Below are positions 8,303 to 17,108 of a stretch of 64,000 bases of DNA, piece by piece. This DNA is from Fimbriimonas planktonicus (GTDB lineage Bacteria; Armatimonadota; Fimbriimonadia; Fimbriimonadales; Fimbriimonadaceae): contig OZ248539.1 of NCBI GenBank assembly GCA_965234685.1, positions 682,001 to 746,000 on the forward strand, given 5' to 3'. Every line of letters begins with the position of its first letter. Position 1 is the first letter of the stretch. Made by a program: the position numbers and the translations under genes. Under the pieces are notes generated by a model. It ran no database searches, was not told the DNA's origin, and was given only the letters and a program-made list of their open reading frames with translations.

Positions 8303-9295
8303 TTACCGGAGCCCCATCACTTCACGAACTTCGGCCATTGTTGCCGCCGCGACTTCGGTAGCTCGCCGTGCGCCGTCCTTCAGGATGTCCTCGATCGTCG
8401 CGTCATCCACCGCTTTCCGCCGCTCTCGCATCGGCCGAAGATACTCGTTCACCACTTCGGTGCATTCCTTTTTGCTCTGCATACAGCCTCGAATGCCGTC
8501 GCGGTCTTCCTGCCATTGCTCTTCCCAGTTCGGAGAATAGAGCTTCAAATACTGGCAAACTGCGCAACCTTCCGGAATCCCCGGATCGGTCTTCTTCAGC
8601 TTCGTCGGCGTGGTGAAAGCCTTCTTAATCTTCTCGGCCGTCTCGTCCTCAGAGTCGCTCAGATAGATACAGTTGTCGTACGACTTACTCATCTTCCTCA
8701 TGTCCAGTCCCGGCAACTTCGCCCGGTTCTCATCCTCTGGAATCATGTATTTGTACGGCTGAAAAACCTCTTTTCCGTACAGCCGATTAAACCGAATCGC
8801 GATGTCGTTGCCGATCTCAAGGTGCGGCGCTTGGTCTCGTCCGACCGGTACGCCGTACGGCTTGTAAAGAAGAATGTCGACGGTCTGCAACACCGGATAC
8901 CCAAGCAAACCGTAAGGCTCTCGCTCCGCCGCGCCCATGTCGTCCTTCTTTTCCTTATAGGTGGGCACCCGCTCAAGCCAGCCCAGCGGCGTCATCATGC
9001 TGAAGAGCAAGTGGAGTTCGGAATGCTCGCGAACGTGCGACTGAATGAACACCACCGACTTCGAGGGGTCAATTCCCGCCGCAATGTAGTCCTTCGCAAT
9101 CTCGCGAGCGTTATCGCTCACTTCGCGCGAGTTCTCGTACATCGTGGTCAGCGCATGCAGGTCGGCGACCATGCAAAACATGTCGAATCCCTGCGCCTGC
9201 AGATCCACCCAGTTCCGCAACGCACCCTCATAGTTGCCAATGTGAAGTCGAGGATTAGTCGACCGCATTCCGCTGAGAATTCGTTTGTTTGTCAT
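8303..9295 (-). CDS. trpS: Tryptophan--tRNA ligase
   Basis: TrpS charges tRNA-Trp with tryptophan in the cytoplasm. The 330-residue protein has the class I signatures: the HIGH-type motif at residues 18-21 (HIGN, after SGMRSTNPRL) and KMSKS at 201-205. The segment PVLQTVDILLYKPYGVPVG between them is typical of the family. The length is normal. Its ATG shares one base with the stop of the upstream M50 protease gene (TAATG), and its stop directly abuts the HAD gene, so the four genes are translationally linked. Confidence 0.96.
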   Translation of the reverse strand: MTNKRILSGMRSTNPRLHIGNYEGALRNWVDLQAQGFDMFCMVADLHALTTMYENSREVSDNAREIAKDYIAAGIDPSKSVVFIQSHVREHSELHLLFSMMTPLGWLERVPTYKEKKDDMGAAEREPYGLLGYPVLQTVDILLYKPYGVPVGRDQAPHLEIGNDIAIRFNRLYGKEVFQPYKYMIPEDENRAKLPGLDMRKMSKSYDNCIYLSDSEDETAEKIKKAFTTPTKLKKTDPGIPEGCAVCQYLKLYSPNWEEQWQEDRDGIRGCMQSKKECTEVVNEYLRPMRERRKAVDDATIEDILKDGARRATEVAAATMAEVREVMGLR

Positions 9296-9945
9296 TAAGA
9301 AAGTGCCTTGTCGCCGAGAAGTAGGCTAGTGAGGAAATCCGCAATCGGGCCCATGATGATTCCAAGAATGGAACCACCTTGAACCGGAATCAAAACCAGA
9401 GCAAGAAAAACGAAGCTTCCGATCCCACGATTGAATTGGAACCACTGAGTTCGTATCGGCTCTGGAAGAAACGCGCCAACAATCCAGTGCCCATCAAGGG
9501 GACCGAGCGGAATCATGTTAAACACCGCAAGCGAAACATTCACGATTACACCCAGCAGCAAGAAGAGTTCTACGAGGTCATTCATCGGACCCGACATACT
9601 CAATCCGCGAAACAGCACGGCAAAAATCGCAGCCTGAAGCAGATTGCTGATCGGTCCGGCAATCGCCACCAACAAGCTATCCCAGCGGGGATTATTCATC
9701 TTGTCATGGCGAACCATAACCGGCTTTCCCCAACCGATGCCGTAGCCCGACCAAGCCGTGATTGCCATAAATAGCGTCCCCATCGGATCAAGGTGGGCAA
9801 TCGGATTGAGCGTCACTCGACCCATCATCCTTGGCGTTGGATCGCCCGAAAGGTCCGCAATATAGGCATGCGCGAACTCATGAACCCCGATCGCGAGGAT
9901 CAAAATGATCATCGTGAAAAGGAAGAAAATGATCTTGTCGTCCAT
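9295..9945 (-). CDS. Site-2 protease family (M50) membrane metalloprotease
   Basis: This 216-residue multi-pass membrane protein has the intramembrane zinc motif HEFAH (His22, Glu23, His26) in its first helix and the second metal motif in FNMIPLGPLDGHWI near the C-terminus, where the Asp completes the site. It has no PDZ domain, which separates it from the RseP gene at 12.5 kb and places it with the short, Rip-like or FwdB-like M50 proteins found beside trpS in many bacteria. Start and stop each overlap a neighbour by one base. Its substrate is not known. Confidence 0.88.
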   Translation of the reverse strand: MDDKIIFFLFTMIILILAIGVHEFAHAYIADLSGDPTPRMMGRVTLNPIAHLDPMGTLFMAITAWSGYGIGWGKPVMVRHDKMNNPRWDSLLVAIAGPISNLLQAAIFAVLFRGLSMSGPMNDLVELFLLLGVIVNVSLAVFNMIPLGPLDGHWIVGAFLPEPIRTQWFQFNRGIGSFVFLALVLIPVQGGSILGIIMGPIADFLTSLLLGDKALS

Positions 9946-11282
9946 TACAAACCCTCCGGTAACTGCTCGCGCATAAGAACTTCTTCGTACGTTTCGCGCC
10001 TTTGCACAAGCGCAAAAGTGCCATCGGTCCTAACCAGAACCGAAGCAGGACGAGGATACCGGTTGTAGTTGCTCGCCATCGAAGCGTTGTAGGCGCCCGT
10101 GCAGCCGACCTGAATAAAGTCGCCGACTTGCACATCCGCCGGAAGCGCTACGTCTGGGAACAGCCGGTCGGTTTCGCAGTGCTTCCCGCTGATCGTCACG
10201 ACTTGCTCCCGAGGAATCCCAAACGCCGCCCCGGGCCCGTCCACTTCGTAATCCCAAGTGCTTCGGTCCTCCGCCTGAACCAGTTCCACCGGATACTGGC
10301 TTCCATAAAGCGCCGGTCGCGGGTTATCGCTCAGGCCACCATCGACGCAGACGTAGGTTCGCTGTCCGTCCTTGGCCGGGACCTTCTTGATCACTCCAAC
10401 CTGATAAAGCGTCACCCCGCTTTCGCCAACGCAAGATCGCCCGGGCTCCTGAGCCAGCGTCAGTTCGACATTCTCTAACGCCGTGCCACGAAAAGCCAAA
10501 GTGACCGCCTCAACGATCAAGCGGCAGTAGTCCTCAACCGGCATCGGCACGTCTTCTTCCGTGTACCGAATCCCGAGCCCACCGCCGACGTTCAGGTAAG
10601 TCGCGACGAACCCGTGCCTCTCGGCCATCGCCACCGCAAACTGCGTGATCCCCTCGCCGCCCGCGCGTTGCGCTTCTGGATCCAATAACTGCGACCCAAC
10701 GTGGCAATGGAACCCAATCAAGTTCAACCCAAGGCTCAGCGCGAGCTTAGTCGCCTTCTCCGCGCTTCCGTCGCCAATATTGAAGCCAAATTTCGTGTCG
10801 GCTTGCCCGGTGGAAATCTTGGCGTGGGTCACCGGATCAACGCCGGGTGCAAGTCGCAGGACGCAGGGAACCGATGGATTCAGCCGGGCAACTCGAGTCA
10901 TCTCCGGCTCGTTGTCCAAAACAATCATCCCGATTCCGGATGAAATCGCAAAATCAAGCTCCCCAAGCTGCTTGTTGTTTCCGTGCAGATGGCAGTGGCT
11001 TGCCGGAACTCCCGCCGCCAGAGCCGCCGCCAACTCGCCGCCGCTCGCCACATCAATCTGAAAACCTTCCTGATACGCAATCCGCAGTACGGCAAGGGTC
11101 GAGTTTGCTTTCGAAGCGTAAGTGAGTTCAGCCCGCGGATAAACCGCCAAAAACGCCGCCTGATACCGCCGGAGCCGCGCCCGCAGGTGCGCCTCGTCCA
11201 AAACGTAAAGCGGTGTCCCAAACTCCGCCGCCAGCGCCCGAACCTGCGCGGGACTGAGACGCAGCCTCGCTTCAGATTCCAT
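9945..11282 (-). CDS. lysA: Diaminopimelate decarboxylase
   Basis: LysA removes CO2 from meso-diaminopimelate to give lysine, the last step of the pathway. The 445-residue fold-type III PLP enzyme shows the cofactor lysine in LTYASKANS (Lys58), the HVGSQL strand, the glycine-rich phosphate loop NVGGGLGI, the EPGRS motif and the C-terminal CTGAYNASM substrate loop. It is the first gene of a minus-strand operon continuing into an M50 protease, trpS and a HAD phosphatase, and it faces dxr across an 79-base divergent gap that should hold both promoters. Confidence 0.95.
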   Translation of the reverse strand: MESEARLRLSPAQVRALAAEFGTPLYVLDEAHLRARLRRYQAAFLAVYPRAELTYASKANSTLAVLRIAYQEGFQIDVASGGELAAALAAGVPASHCHLHGNNKQLGELDFAISSGIGMIVLDNEPEMTRVARLNPSVPCVLRLAPGVDPVTHAKISTGQADTKFGFNIGDGSAEKATKLALSLGLNLIGFHCHVGSQLLDPEAQRAGGEGITQFAVAMAERHGFVATYLNVGGGLGIRYTEEDVPMPVEDYCRLIVEAVTLAFRGTALENVELTLAQEPGRSCVGESGVTLYQVGVIKKVPAKDGQRTYVCVDGGLSDNPRPALYGSQYPVELVQAEDRSTWDYEVDGPGAAFGIPREQVVTISGKHCETDRLFPDVALPADVQVGDFIQVGCTGAYNASMASNYNRYPRPASVLVRTDGTFALVQRRETYEEVLMREQLPEGL

Positions 11283-11361
11283 TCGGAAAGTATGGCACCG
11301 TCCCTATTCCTGGGCCCTTTCCAACGCACACGGAGCGATCCGAAGTAAGATATGCCGACGT

Positions 11362-12480
11362 ATGCGGAAGCGGGTAGTCGTCTTGGGTTCTACTGGAAGT
11401 ATAGGGACCCAAACCCTGGACGTCATCGATCAAAACCCGGATTCGCTTGAAGTCGTTGGACTCGCTGCCGGATCAAACGAACCGCTCTTATTAGAGCAAG
11501 CCGCAAGGTTTGGCGTCAAGAACCTTGCCCTTCACAATCCAAGCCCAAGCGGACTCCCGAGCGGCATGGATGCGATCCTAAACCTCGTTCGGCAAGAAGC
11601 CGTCGATGTTGTTGTTGTCTCCGTCGCAGGCGTCATCGGCTTGCTGCCCACCATTGCCGCGATTGAAGCTGGGAAGCACATCGCCCTTGCCAGCAAAGAG
11701 GTTCTCGTCGCTGCGGGCGAGCTGGTAATGCCGATGCTCAAGCAAAACGGCGTAACCCTCACTCCGATCGATAGCGAGCACAGTGCCCTTTTCCAATGCA
11801 TCCAAGGCAGTCGACCCGACCAAGTTGAAAGTCTCATCCTCACCGCCAGCGGCGGCCCTTTCCGCGGAAAGAAGCGCGCGGACCTTCTCAACATCTCCGT
11901 TGACCAAGCCCTGAACCACCCCACCTGGCGCATGGGCGGAAAAATCACCATCGATAGCGCGACCCTCATGAACAAGGGTCTCGAAGTTATCGAAGCGAAG
12001 TGGCTCTTCGACATGCGGCCTGACCAAATCGAAGTCGTCGTCCACCCACAAAGCGTCGTGCACTCGATGGTCAAATTCCGCGATGGCAGCGTTCTGGGAC
12101 AAATGGGCTGGCCCGATATGCGGATGCCGATTCTCTACGCGCTCCAGTACCCCGAGCGCGTTCCGAACAACCTGAAGCCGTGGAACCCCGTCGACACTCC
12201 AACCCTGACGTTTGAGCCAGCCGACGATGAGACCTTTAGTTCACTCCGCCTCGCAAAGCAAGCCCTCGAAGTTGGCGGCACCATGCCTTGTGCGCTTAAC
12301 GCTGCGAACGAAGAAGCCGCGAACGCATTCCTGCGCGGCGAAATTGGATTCTTGGATATTCCCGAGGTCGTCGAAAGGACCATGCAGCAACACCGGCCAG
12401 AAGTCCCAACGTTAGAAAACATAACGCGCGTAGATCAGGAATCTCGTGAGTTTGCGCGTAAAGTACAAACGACCGTCTAA
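11362..12480 (+). CDS. dxr: 1-deoxy-D-xylulose 5-phosphate reductoisomerase
   Basis: Dxr makes methylerythritol 4-phosphate in the non-mevalonate isoprenoid pathway using NADPH. The 372-residue protein has the dinucleotide motif GSTGSIG at residues 9-15, ALASKEVLVAAG, the metal site DSEHSALFQC, the flexible loop region GGPFRG and the C-terminal NAANEEA motif. The length is normal. The rseP gene starts six bases downstream, a pairing conserved in many bacteria, although ispG does not follow here. Confidence 0.96.
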   Translation: MRKRVVVLGSTGSIGTQTLDVIDQNPDSLEVVGLAAGSNEPLLLEQAARFGVKNLALHNPSPSGLPSGMDAILNLVRQEAVDVVVVSVAGVIGLLPTIAAIEAGKHIALASKEVLVAAGELVMPMLKQNGVTLTPIDSEHSALFQCIQGSRPDQVESLILTASGGPFRGKKRADLLNISVDQALNHPTWRMGGKITIDSATLMNKGLEVIEAKWLFDMRPDQIEVVVHPQSVVHSMVKFRDGSVLGQMGWPDMRMPILYALQYPERVPNNLKPWNPVDTPTLTFEPADDETFSSLRLAKQALEVGGTMPCALNAANEEAANAFLRGEIGFLDIPEVVERTMQQHRPEVPTLENITRVDQESREFARKVQTTV

Positions 12481-12486
12481 CCCCCC

Positions 12487-13791
12487 ATGCTTGCCATCCT
12501 GAATTACATCTCGTACGGCGTCGTGCTGATCATCATCCTGATGGTGCTCGTCGCCGCCCACGAATACGGTCACTACCTCTTCGCCCGAATCTTCAACATG
12601 GGCGTCGAAGAGTTTGCGATCGGAATGGGCAAGCCAAAGGTCATCACGTACCTTCGAAAACGGCACCAACTCCCGGTTACTTCGAACGACCAATTGCCCG
12701 AAGGCGTTCAACCCGGCGATGAATTCGAAATCCAATCGCAAGGAATGTCGATGGAAGGCGGAACGGAGAAGCGGTTTGCCACCCTCAAGCGCACCGATAA
12801 AGGCCTCGCGCTAGAAGAAGTCACCGACTTCACCATCCGACCGTATCCTGTCGGCGGCTTCGTCCGAATCAAGGGAATGATCCCGCAGTCGGATGGCGGC
12901 GAGACCCGCGTGCCCGGCGGTTTCTACAGCAAGCCACCGCTCCAGCGGCTCATCGTGCTTTTCGCTGGACCGCTATTCAGCATTATCACCGGAATCATTC
13001 TGCTCGTTCCGGTCTTCATGTTCGATGGAAAAGAAGAGCCGCTGAACAAGCCGATTCTTGGCGCCGTTGAAGCCAAAACCCCGGCCGACGTCGCTGGCCT
13101 CAAGCCCGGTGACCGCATCACGGCCATCGATGGTGCGCCGATCACTACGTTCTTCGAGATGATCCAAAAGGTGCGAACCAGCGCCGGAAAGGAACTCATT
13201 TTCAGCATCGAGCGCCAAGGCGTCGCGCTTGACCGAAAGGTCATGCCCGCACAAGATGCCGCGCCAAGTCCTGTCCTCGGCCCCGATCTGCGCGACTCCG
13301 GTACCACCGCGATTCAAGGAAAAATTGGCGTTGCGTACAGCGTCGAGAAGGCCAAGCTATCGTTCGGTGACGCCCTCGCCACCGCCGTAGACACCCCGCG
13401 CCGAGCCATCTCGGGCATGGTCGTCACCTTCAGTAGCATTGCGGGATTCGAGCGATCTGTCGGCGGTCCCGGAACCATGTACAAGCTGTCTGAGCAAGCC
13501 GTAAACCTCGGTTTCGCCAAGGTTGTTTCACTCGCCGCGCTACTTAGCATCTCCGTCGGCATCTTCAACCTCCTCCCGATCTACCCGCTCGATGGCGGGC
13601 AAATGGTAGTGGCGTTCGTGGAAATGCTGCGCGGCGGTAAGCGCCTCAGCATGCGCCTCCAAGAGCTCATCGGCACCGTCGGCTTCGCCATGGTCCTCCT
13701 GCTCTTCGTAAGCGTGCTGATAGTCGATGTCAAACGCTGGATGCCCAAAGGCGATCCCGGCCCGGCGCTGGTCGCACCGACGAAGAAGTAG
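12487..13791 (+). CDS. rseP: RseP-type site-2 protease with PDZ domain
   Basis: This 434-residue intramembrane zinc protease has HEYGH (His25, Glu26, His29) in the first membrane helix and LPIYPLDGGQM in the late helix, completing the active site. A PDZ domain lies between them (about 185-265, GDRITAIDGAPITTFFEMI). RseP proteins cut membrane-anchored anti-sigma factors after a first outer cut, releasing ECF sigma factors. The anti-sigma gene at 31.9 kb is a plausible but unproven client. The gene follows dxr by six bases. Confidence 0.92.
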   Translation: MLAILNYISYGVVLIIILMVLVAAHEYGHYLFARIFNMGVEEFAIGMGKPKVITYLRKRHQLPVTSNDQLPEGVQPGDEFEIQSQGMSMEGGTEKRFATLKRTDKGLALEEVTDFTIRPYPVGGFVRIKGMIPQSDGGETRVPGGFYSKPPLQRLIVLFAGPLFSIITGIILLVPVFMFDGKEEPLNKPILGAVEAKTPADVAGLKPGDRITAIDGAPITTFFEMIQKVRTSAGKELIFSIERQGVALDRKVMPAQDAAPSPVLGPDLRDSGTTAIQGKIGVAYSVEKAKLSFGDALATAVDTPRRAISGMVVTFSSIAGFERSVGGPGTMYKLSEQAVNLGFAKVVSLAALLSISVGIFNLLPIYPLDGGQMVVAFVEMLRGGKRLSMRLQELIGTVGFAMVLLLFVSVLIVDVKRWMPKGDPGPALVAPTKK

Positions 13792-13806
13792 TCGGTAGGG
13801 AAGATC

Positions 13807-14136
13807 GTGAACGCTTTGCTTACGGTCGATTTCAATAGCGCCGCCATGCTGATGGTGCCGGCCATCGCAATCATCTTGGTGATTGCGGACGTTTTTCTGA
13901 TCGAGTTGCCCGCCAAACGTGGCCAATTTGTGGCTCCCTCAAGAGACTACGTGGTCTTTCCAGCACTGGCTGCAATGGCTGTGGGTTACGGAGTTTTCCA
14001 ACTGCGTTACGTTCTTTTCCGCGCCAGACAGCCAATGCTCGATTATTGGGTGCTCGGAATTTATCTAGCTGTGATCGCTGTAATCGCCGTCCATCGACTA
14101 TTTGCGATTCGGCGAATGTGCTTGACCGGTAGCTGA
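13807..14136 (+). CDS. Small three-helix membrane protein
   Basis: The protein has 109 residues and starts at GTG 15 bases after rseP. Three hydrophobic segments (about 15-36, 50-65 and 75-95) suggest a small inner-membrane protein. The C-terminal end is basic (HRLFAIRRM). I do not recognise the family. It is the last plus-strand gene before the minus-strand phage head cassette and marks the host-side boundary of that cassette; 61 bases separate the two convergent stops. Confidence 0.5.
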   Translation: MNALLTVDFNSAAMLMVPAIAIILVIADVFLIELPAKRGQFVAPSRDYVVFPALAAMAVGYGVFQLRYVLFRARQPMLDYWVLGIYLAVIAVIAVHRLFAIRRMCLTGS

Positions 14137-14197
14137 GGTCATTCCTTAAGGTCGAATCTCCTGCCCAGCCAACCGGCCGAACGGGAAACCCCACCCT

Positions 14198-14497
14198 TCA
14201 CGTCGTTAGAATCAACACCTTCGCGACCGTCGTCCCCGCGAACCGTAGCGGCGTTACCTGCCGGACCAGCCACGACTTGCCGTCGTGAACCAAGCCCGAC
14301 CCGACCGGGGTCGGGTCGTCATAGGGAACGTACAGCGCCCGAATCGGGCGCAGAACCGCATCCGCTTCGTTCGTCGTCAGGAAGTCACGGTATCGACGAG
14401 AAGTAGCAATCAACCCCTTGCGAGTCGCCCCTGATACAACAAAGCTATCGCCGAGTCGCAGAATCACCGCCCGAAAGCGTCGCTGCGCCGCCGTCAT
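14198..14497 (-). CDS. Phage-like small protein, head completion or head-tail joining candidate
   Basis: From the ATG at 14497 the protein has 99 residues (MTAAQRRFRAV to VLILTT). This start overlaps the upstream gene's stop by ATGA and is preferred over a longer reading from 14542. The sequence is rich in beta strands (SFVVSG, IRALYVPYDD, SWLVRQVTPLRF), like small phage head-completion or tail-attachment proteins. No specific family is recognised. Its assignment comes mainly from its place as the last gene of the cassette behind protease, capsid and connector genes. Convergent host gene 61 bases away. Confidence 0.5.
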   Translation of the reverse strand: MTAAQRRFRAVILRLGDSFVVSGATRKGLIATSRRYRDFLTTNEADAVLRPIRALYVPYDDPTPVGSGLVHDGKSWLVRQVTPLRFAGTTVAKVLILTT

Positions 14498-14880
14498 GTC
14501 GAGAGCACCCCGCCGCCTTGCGTCGCCGCGCCGGTGCGCCAAAACGGCATCATCCGCGCCATCCCCTGAGCCTTCAAACCGCTCGGATCAGCCAGATCCC
14601 GAACGGGCGGACGAAGTTCAAACCCGTCCACCGACACCGTATCCGCCGCCCCGACTTCGCGCAGGCGCTCCGCCAAAGCCTCACCGGCAATCCATTCCGT
14701 CGCGCCGAGATTGCAAATCGCTAGCACTCCGGAGTTCGAACCGCTCACCGCCGAAGCCTGCAAGCTCGCCTCCAGCGCCGGAAGCACCTCGTCAATCAGG
14801 GCCTGAAGCGCGGCGTCCTGGTCAGAACCAGAAACGCCGCACTTCGCCTTAATCCGGGCTAGGCTGACGCTAAGCGCCAC
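14494..14880 (-). CDS. Phage-like head-tail connector candidate
   Basis: This 128-residue protein starts at GTG 64 bases after the capsid gene. It opens with a helical bundle pattern, VSLARIKAKCGVSGSDQDAA followed by LQALIDEVLPALEA, which resembles the all-helical gp6/gp15-type head-tail connectors that begin with the same short helix, turn and D-x-A-L-x-x-L-I pattern. The C-terminal half is less structured and ends in a Gly-rich tail. The identification is inference from helix pattern and gene order; no signature residues exist. An in-frame stop shortly upstream rules out a longer N-terminus. Confidence 0.5.
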   Translation of the reverse strand: MALSVSLARIKAKCGVSGSDQDAALQALIDEVLPALEASLQASAVSGSNSGVLAICNLGATEWIAGEALAERLREVGAADTVSVDGFELRPPVRDLADPSGLKAQGMARMMPFWRTGAATQGGGVLST

Positions 14881-14944
14881 GCCCGTTTCACCCGTTCAAG
14901 TGCAAGCACCAGCCAACGTCGAAGCTGCTCCTTCCAGCGCGCCA

Positions 14945-15880
14945 TCAAGAGAAGCCTCCAAAGGCGGTCTGCCAAAGCCCGTAGCCAACGTTGTATCGGC
15001 CGCGAACTCCGTAATAGAACCGATCTCGCATGAACGCGCTCTCGGCCCCCGAACTCTGATCGAGCGCATCGAACTCGACCGGAACGTCGCTTCGCTGCTG
15101 CAAAATCATGCTCCGAATCGGCCGCGAGCTATCCAGCAAGAACCAGTGGTTCGCCGACGATCCGTTCAGGAACGGCGAAACCACCACGTTCAGCCGACCT
15201 TGCAGCATGTTCTTGTATGGCGTACTCGCGGCAGTATCGACCGCGTTGCCCGCGTACACGACTACGGGGCTTTCCACCAACTCCATCGCCGTCCACTGCA
15301 AAGCCGGTCCGACCAGCAGCGTGTCCGGCATCGTCCCAAGCGGGACTCCCGCATCGTCGGGAACGAGCATCATCGCGCTGATCCCCGCCGTAATCGCCTC
15401 CGCGCTCAGGGCCGCCGCCGAGCGGTTGCTCACGGCAGCACCGTTGACCGGGTGCGATGAACTAAAGAACGAAACGCCATCGTGCCCGAGCGCCGTCGCG
15501 CCCGCCACGAGTCCTTGCACCACTAATTGGTGCCGGTGCGCCGCCACGCGAGTAGCCAAGTCGCGAACCCGAAGCCGAATCAAGTCGAGCTGGTCGTCTT
15601 CAATCGCCTTGCGGTCCACCGCAATCGTCGCTTCAAAGGTCTTGTCCTCGATGCTCGTCGCAAAGGCGCTCAAGCCCTGCGGCGTTCGCTCATCCAGAAA
15701 CTCGCGCATCGCCGGCGGGGAACCAAGCCACGCGTACTTCTGCACCGGTTGGGTGGTGTTAATCACCGTCGCCAATCGCTCGGCAACGCTGTTGTCCATC
15801 ACGTTTTGATAAGCCGCCGCAAACTCCGCACGGAGTCCAGGCAGCAAAAGGGTCGGAATGTCAGATCGGGTTAATGCCAT
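14945..15880 (-). CDS. Mu-like major capsid protein (gpT family)
   Basis: The 311-residue protein matches the phage Mu major head subunit gpT family. Comparable blocks, recalled from Mu gpT, include YAWLGSPPAMREFL (Mu has YGWLG and a following K-E-W), KTFEATIAVDRKAIEDDQL (Mu: KTFEGTVGISRDDFEDDNL) and HDGVSFFSSSHPV (Mu: YDGQNFFDKEHPV). gpT proteins adopt the HK97 fold and assemble the icosahedral head. The frame is intact from start to stop, with a gene for a small capsid-associated protein 5 bases upstream. I see no truncation. The absence of portal and terminase genes nearby is what makes it unusual. Confidence 0.87.
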   Translation of the reverse strand: MALTRSDIPTLLLPGLRAEFAAAYQNVMDNSVAERLATVINTTQPVQKYAWLGSPPAMREFLDERTPQGLSAFATSIEDKTFEATIAVDRKAIEDDQLDLIRLRVRDLATRVAAHRHQLVVQGLVAGATALGHDGVSFFSSSHPVNGAAVSNRSAAALSAEAITAGISAMMLVPDDAGVPLGTMPDTLLVGPALQWTAMELVESPVVVYAGNAVDTAASTPYKNMLQGRLNVVVSPFLNGSSANHWFLLDSSRPIRSMILQQRSDVPVEFDALDQSSGAESAFMRDRFYYGVRGRYNVGYGLWQTAFGGFS

Positions 15881-15885
15881 AGGGT

Positions 15886-16326
15886 TTACGAAACGTGGTT
15901 GTCGATCCGAACGCGCACTCCTGCCACGCCGGTAGAGGTCATCTCAAGGCCAACAATGCGGCCGATCTTGTAGTTGTTGGTAAGCCCAGAAGTTGAAACC
16001 TGAACCTCCCAATCCGTGTTTGCGTACACCTCCGCGCCCAGGTTTGCGAGCGTCGGCGTAAAGCCCGCGGCGGCTTTGAAGACAAACGAGCCCGACTTGG
16101 CGGCGTTCAGTTTCTTTGCTCCGGCTTCCCCGGCCGAGTTGTCCGCCGATTCCGTCGCGACGCCAACGAACTTCAGGTTCGCCGTGCCGTGAGCCATGGC
16201 GACCGCGTGGCCGTCGGAGTTAAGCCCCAGCAAGGCTCCTTTGTAGATCGCGGCGTTCGTGACCGCGTAGCCGATGATGAGTCCCGGCTTTTCGTATGTT
16301 TCGAATGGTTTTGCAAGTGCAGGCAT
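15886..16326 (-). CDS. Small phage capsid-associated (decoration/cement-like) protein
   Basis: The protein has 146 residues. It is rich in small residues and short beta strands (GLIIGYAVTNAAIYKGALLG, KFVGVATESADN, GSFVFKAA), the style of DUF2190-like or cement proteins that sit beside phage capsid genes and stabilise or decorate the shell. It lies five bases from both neighbours, between the protease and the major capsid gene, exactly where decoration or Mu Z-like genes are found. The family call is inference from composition and position. Confidence 0.62.
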   Translation of the reverse strand: MPALAKPFETYEKPGLIIGYAVTNAAIYKGALLGLNSDGHAVAMAHGTANLKFVGVATESADNSAGEAGAKKLNAAKSGSFVFKAAAGFTPTLANLGAEVYANTDWEVQVSTSGLTNNYKIGRIVGLEMTSTGVAGVRVRIDNHVS

Positions 16327-16331
16327 AAGGT

Positions 16332-17102
16332 TTATCGCTGTTGAGCAATCGCGCTCAGGGAAACGTCGGGGAAGTGGCGGCGATAGAATTCCGCTTCTTC
16401 CGGAAGCAAAAGGTGGTTGGAAAAGTCAGCCTTTTCCGGCACGAGTTGTTTGGTGAAGTCTCGGCTCGGCATTTGCTGAATCAGCTCCTGCGCCAGCAAG
16501 CGAATCGGAACGGACTTGCCGTCCACGTCCATCACTTCCCGGCTGCGAAAAAGCGCGGTCGCGGCGGCCCGCTGGCAAGGCAAAAGCCGACCTTCTTTGA
16601 TAAAGCGATCTGCCTCAACTTTCGCCAGCTGATTCTCACGCTCGTTTCGAAGCGCTTCATAAGCCACGCGAAAGTCGATCGGATCAATCGTTGTCGCCTC
16701 AAATCGAATGAGGTCGTCATGAAACAGCCGCGCCGAGGCGACGCGCGGATTTCGCACCACCGAAACCTCGCGAATCGCGGTGAGGTCCTGCGAAATCCCG
16801 AGGGAAAGCGCCCCCGCACCCGATTTGTCGATGAGCGCGTTAGCCTCGGGAGAAAGCGACAGCACGCCGAAGAGCTCGTTCTCCACCGCCTCGACCTCGA
16901 TGAGAAATCCAAGCTGAAGCGGAGATTCGGCGTGCTCTACCAAAACGGGAACCGGGTCGTTGAATCCGTTCGCCAGCGCCCGCAAGGTTTCCGGCGCAAC
17001 CGTCACCCCTTTATCTGGGTAATCACCCGCCTCGAAAAGTTTTGCCCGGCGCCGCACCCAGTCGGCCCCTGGTCCTTTGTCAAGAAAATCAATTGACTGC
17101 AT
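16332..17102 (-). CDS. Phage prohead protease with scaffold-like C-terminus (Mu gpI-like)
   Basis: From the ATG at 17102 the protein has 256 residues; a TTG two codons earlier is also in frame. The N-terminal half (about 20-135) looks like a phage head-maturation protease: VPVLVEHAESPLQLGFLIEV contains a candidate catalytic His, GAGALSLGIS a candidate Ser, and IREVSVVRNPRVASARLF is the conserved strand after the active site. The C-terminal half is charged and helical (NERENQLAKVEADRFI), as expected for a fused scaffold. In Mu the I gene likewise encodes a protease whose C-terminal part acts as scaffold. First gene of the cassette; predicted leaderless. Confidence 0.75.
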   Translation of the reverse strand: MQSIDFLDKGPGADWVRRRAKLFEAGDYPDKGVTVAPETLRALANGFNDPVPVLVEHAESPLQLGFLIEVEAVENELFGVLSLSPEANALIDKSGAGALSLGISQDLTAIREVSVVRNPRVASARLFHDDLIRFEATTIDPIDFRVAYEALRNERENQLAKVEADRFIKEGRLLPCQRAAATALFRSREVMDVDGKSVPIRLLAQELIQQMPSRDFTKQLVPEKADFSNHLLLPEEAEFYRRHFPDVSLSAIAQQR

Positions 17103-17108
17103 AGTCAA

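Noticed and set aside
8297..9298. 333-codon plus-strand frame opposite trpS
   Set aside because: It is an antisense shadow rich in Arg, His and Leu; the trpS frame has all family motifs.
14900..15460. 186-codon plus-strand frame inside the capsid gene region
   Set aside because: Arg/His-rich antisense shadow of the gpT-type capsid gene, which is well supported.
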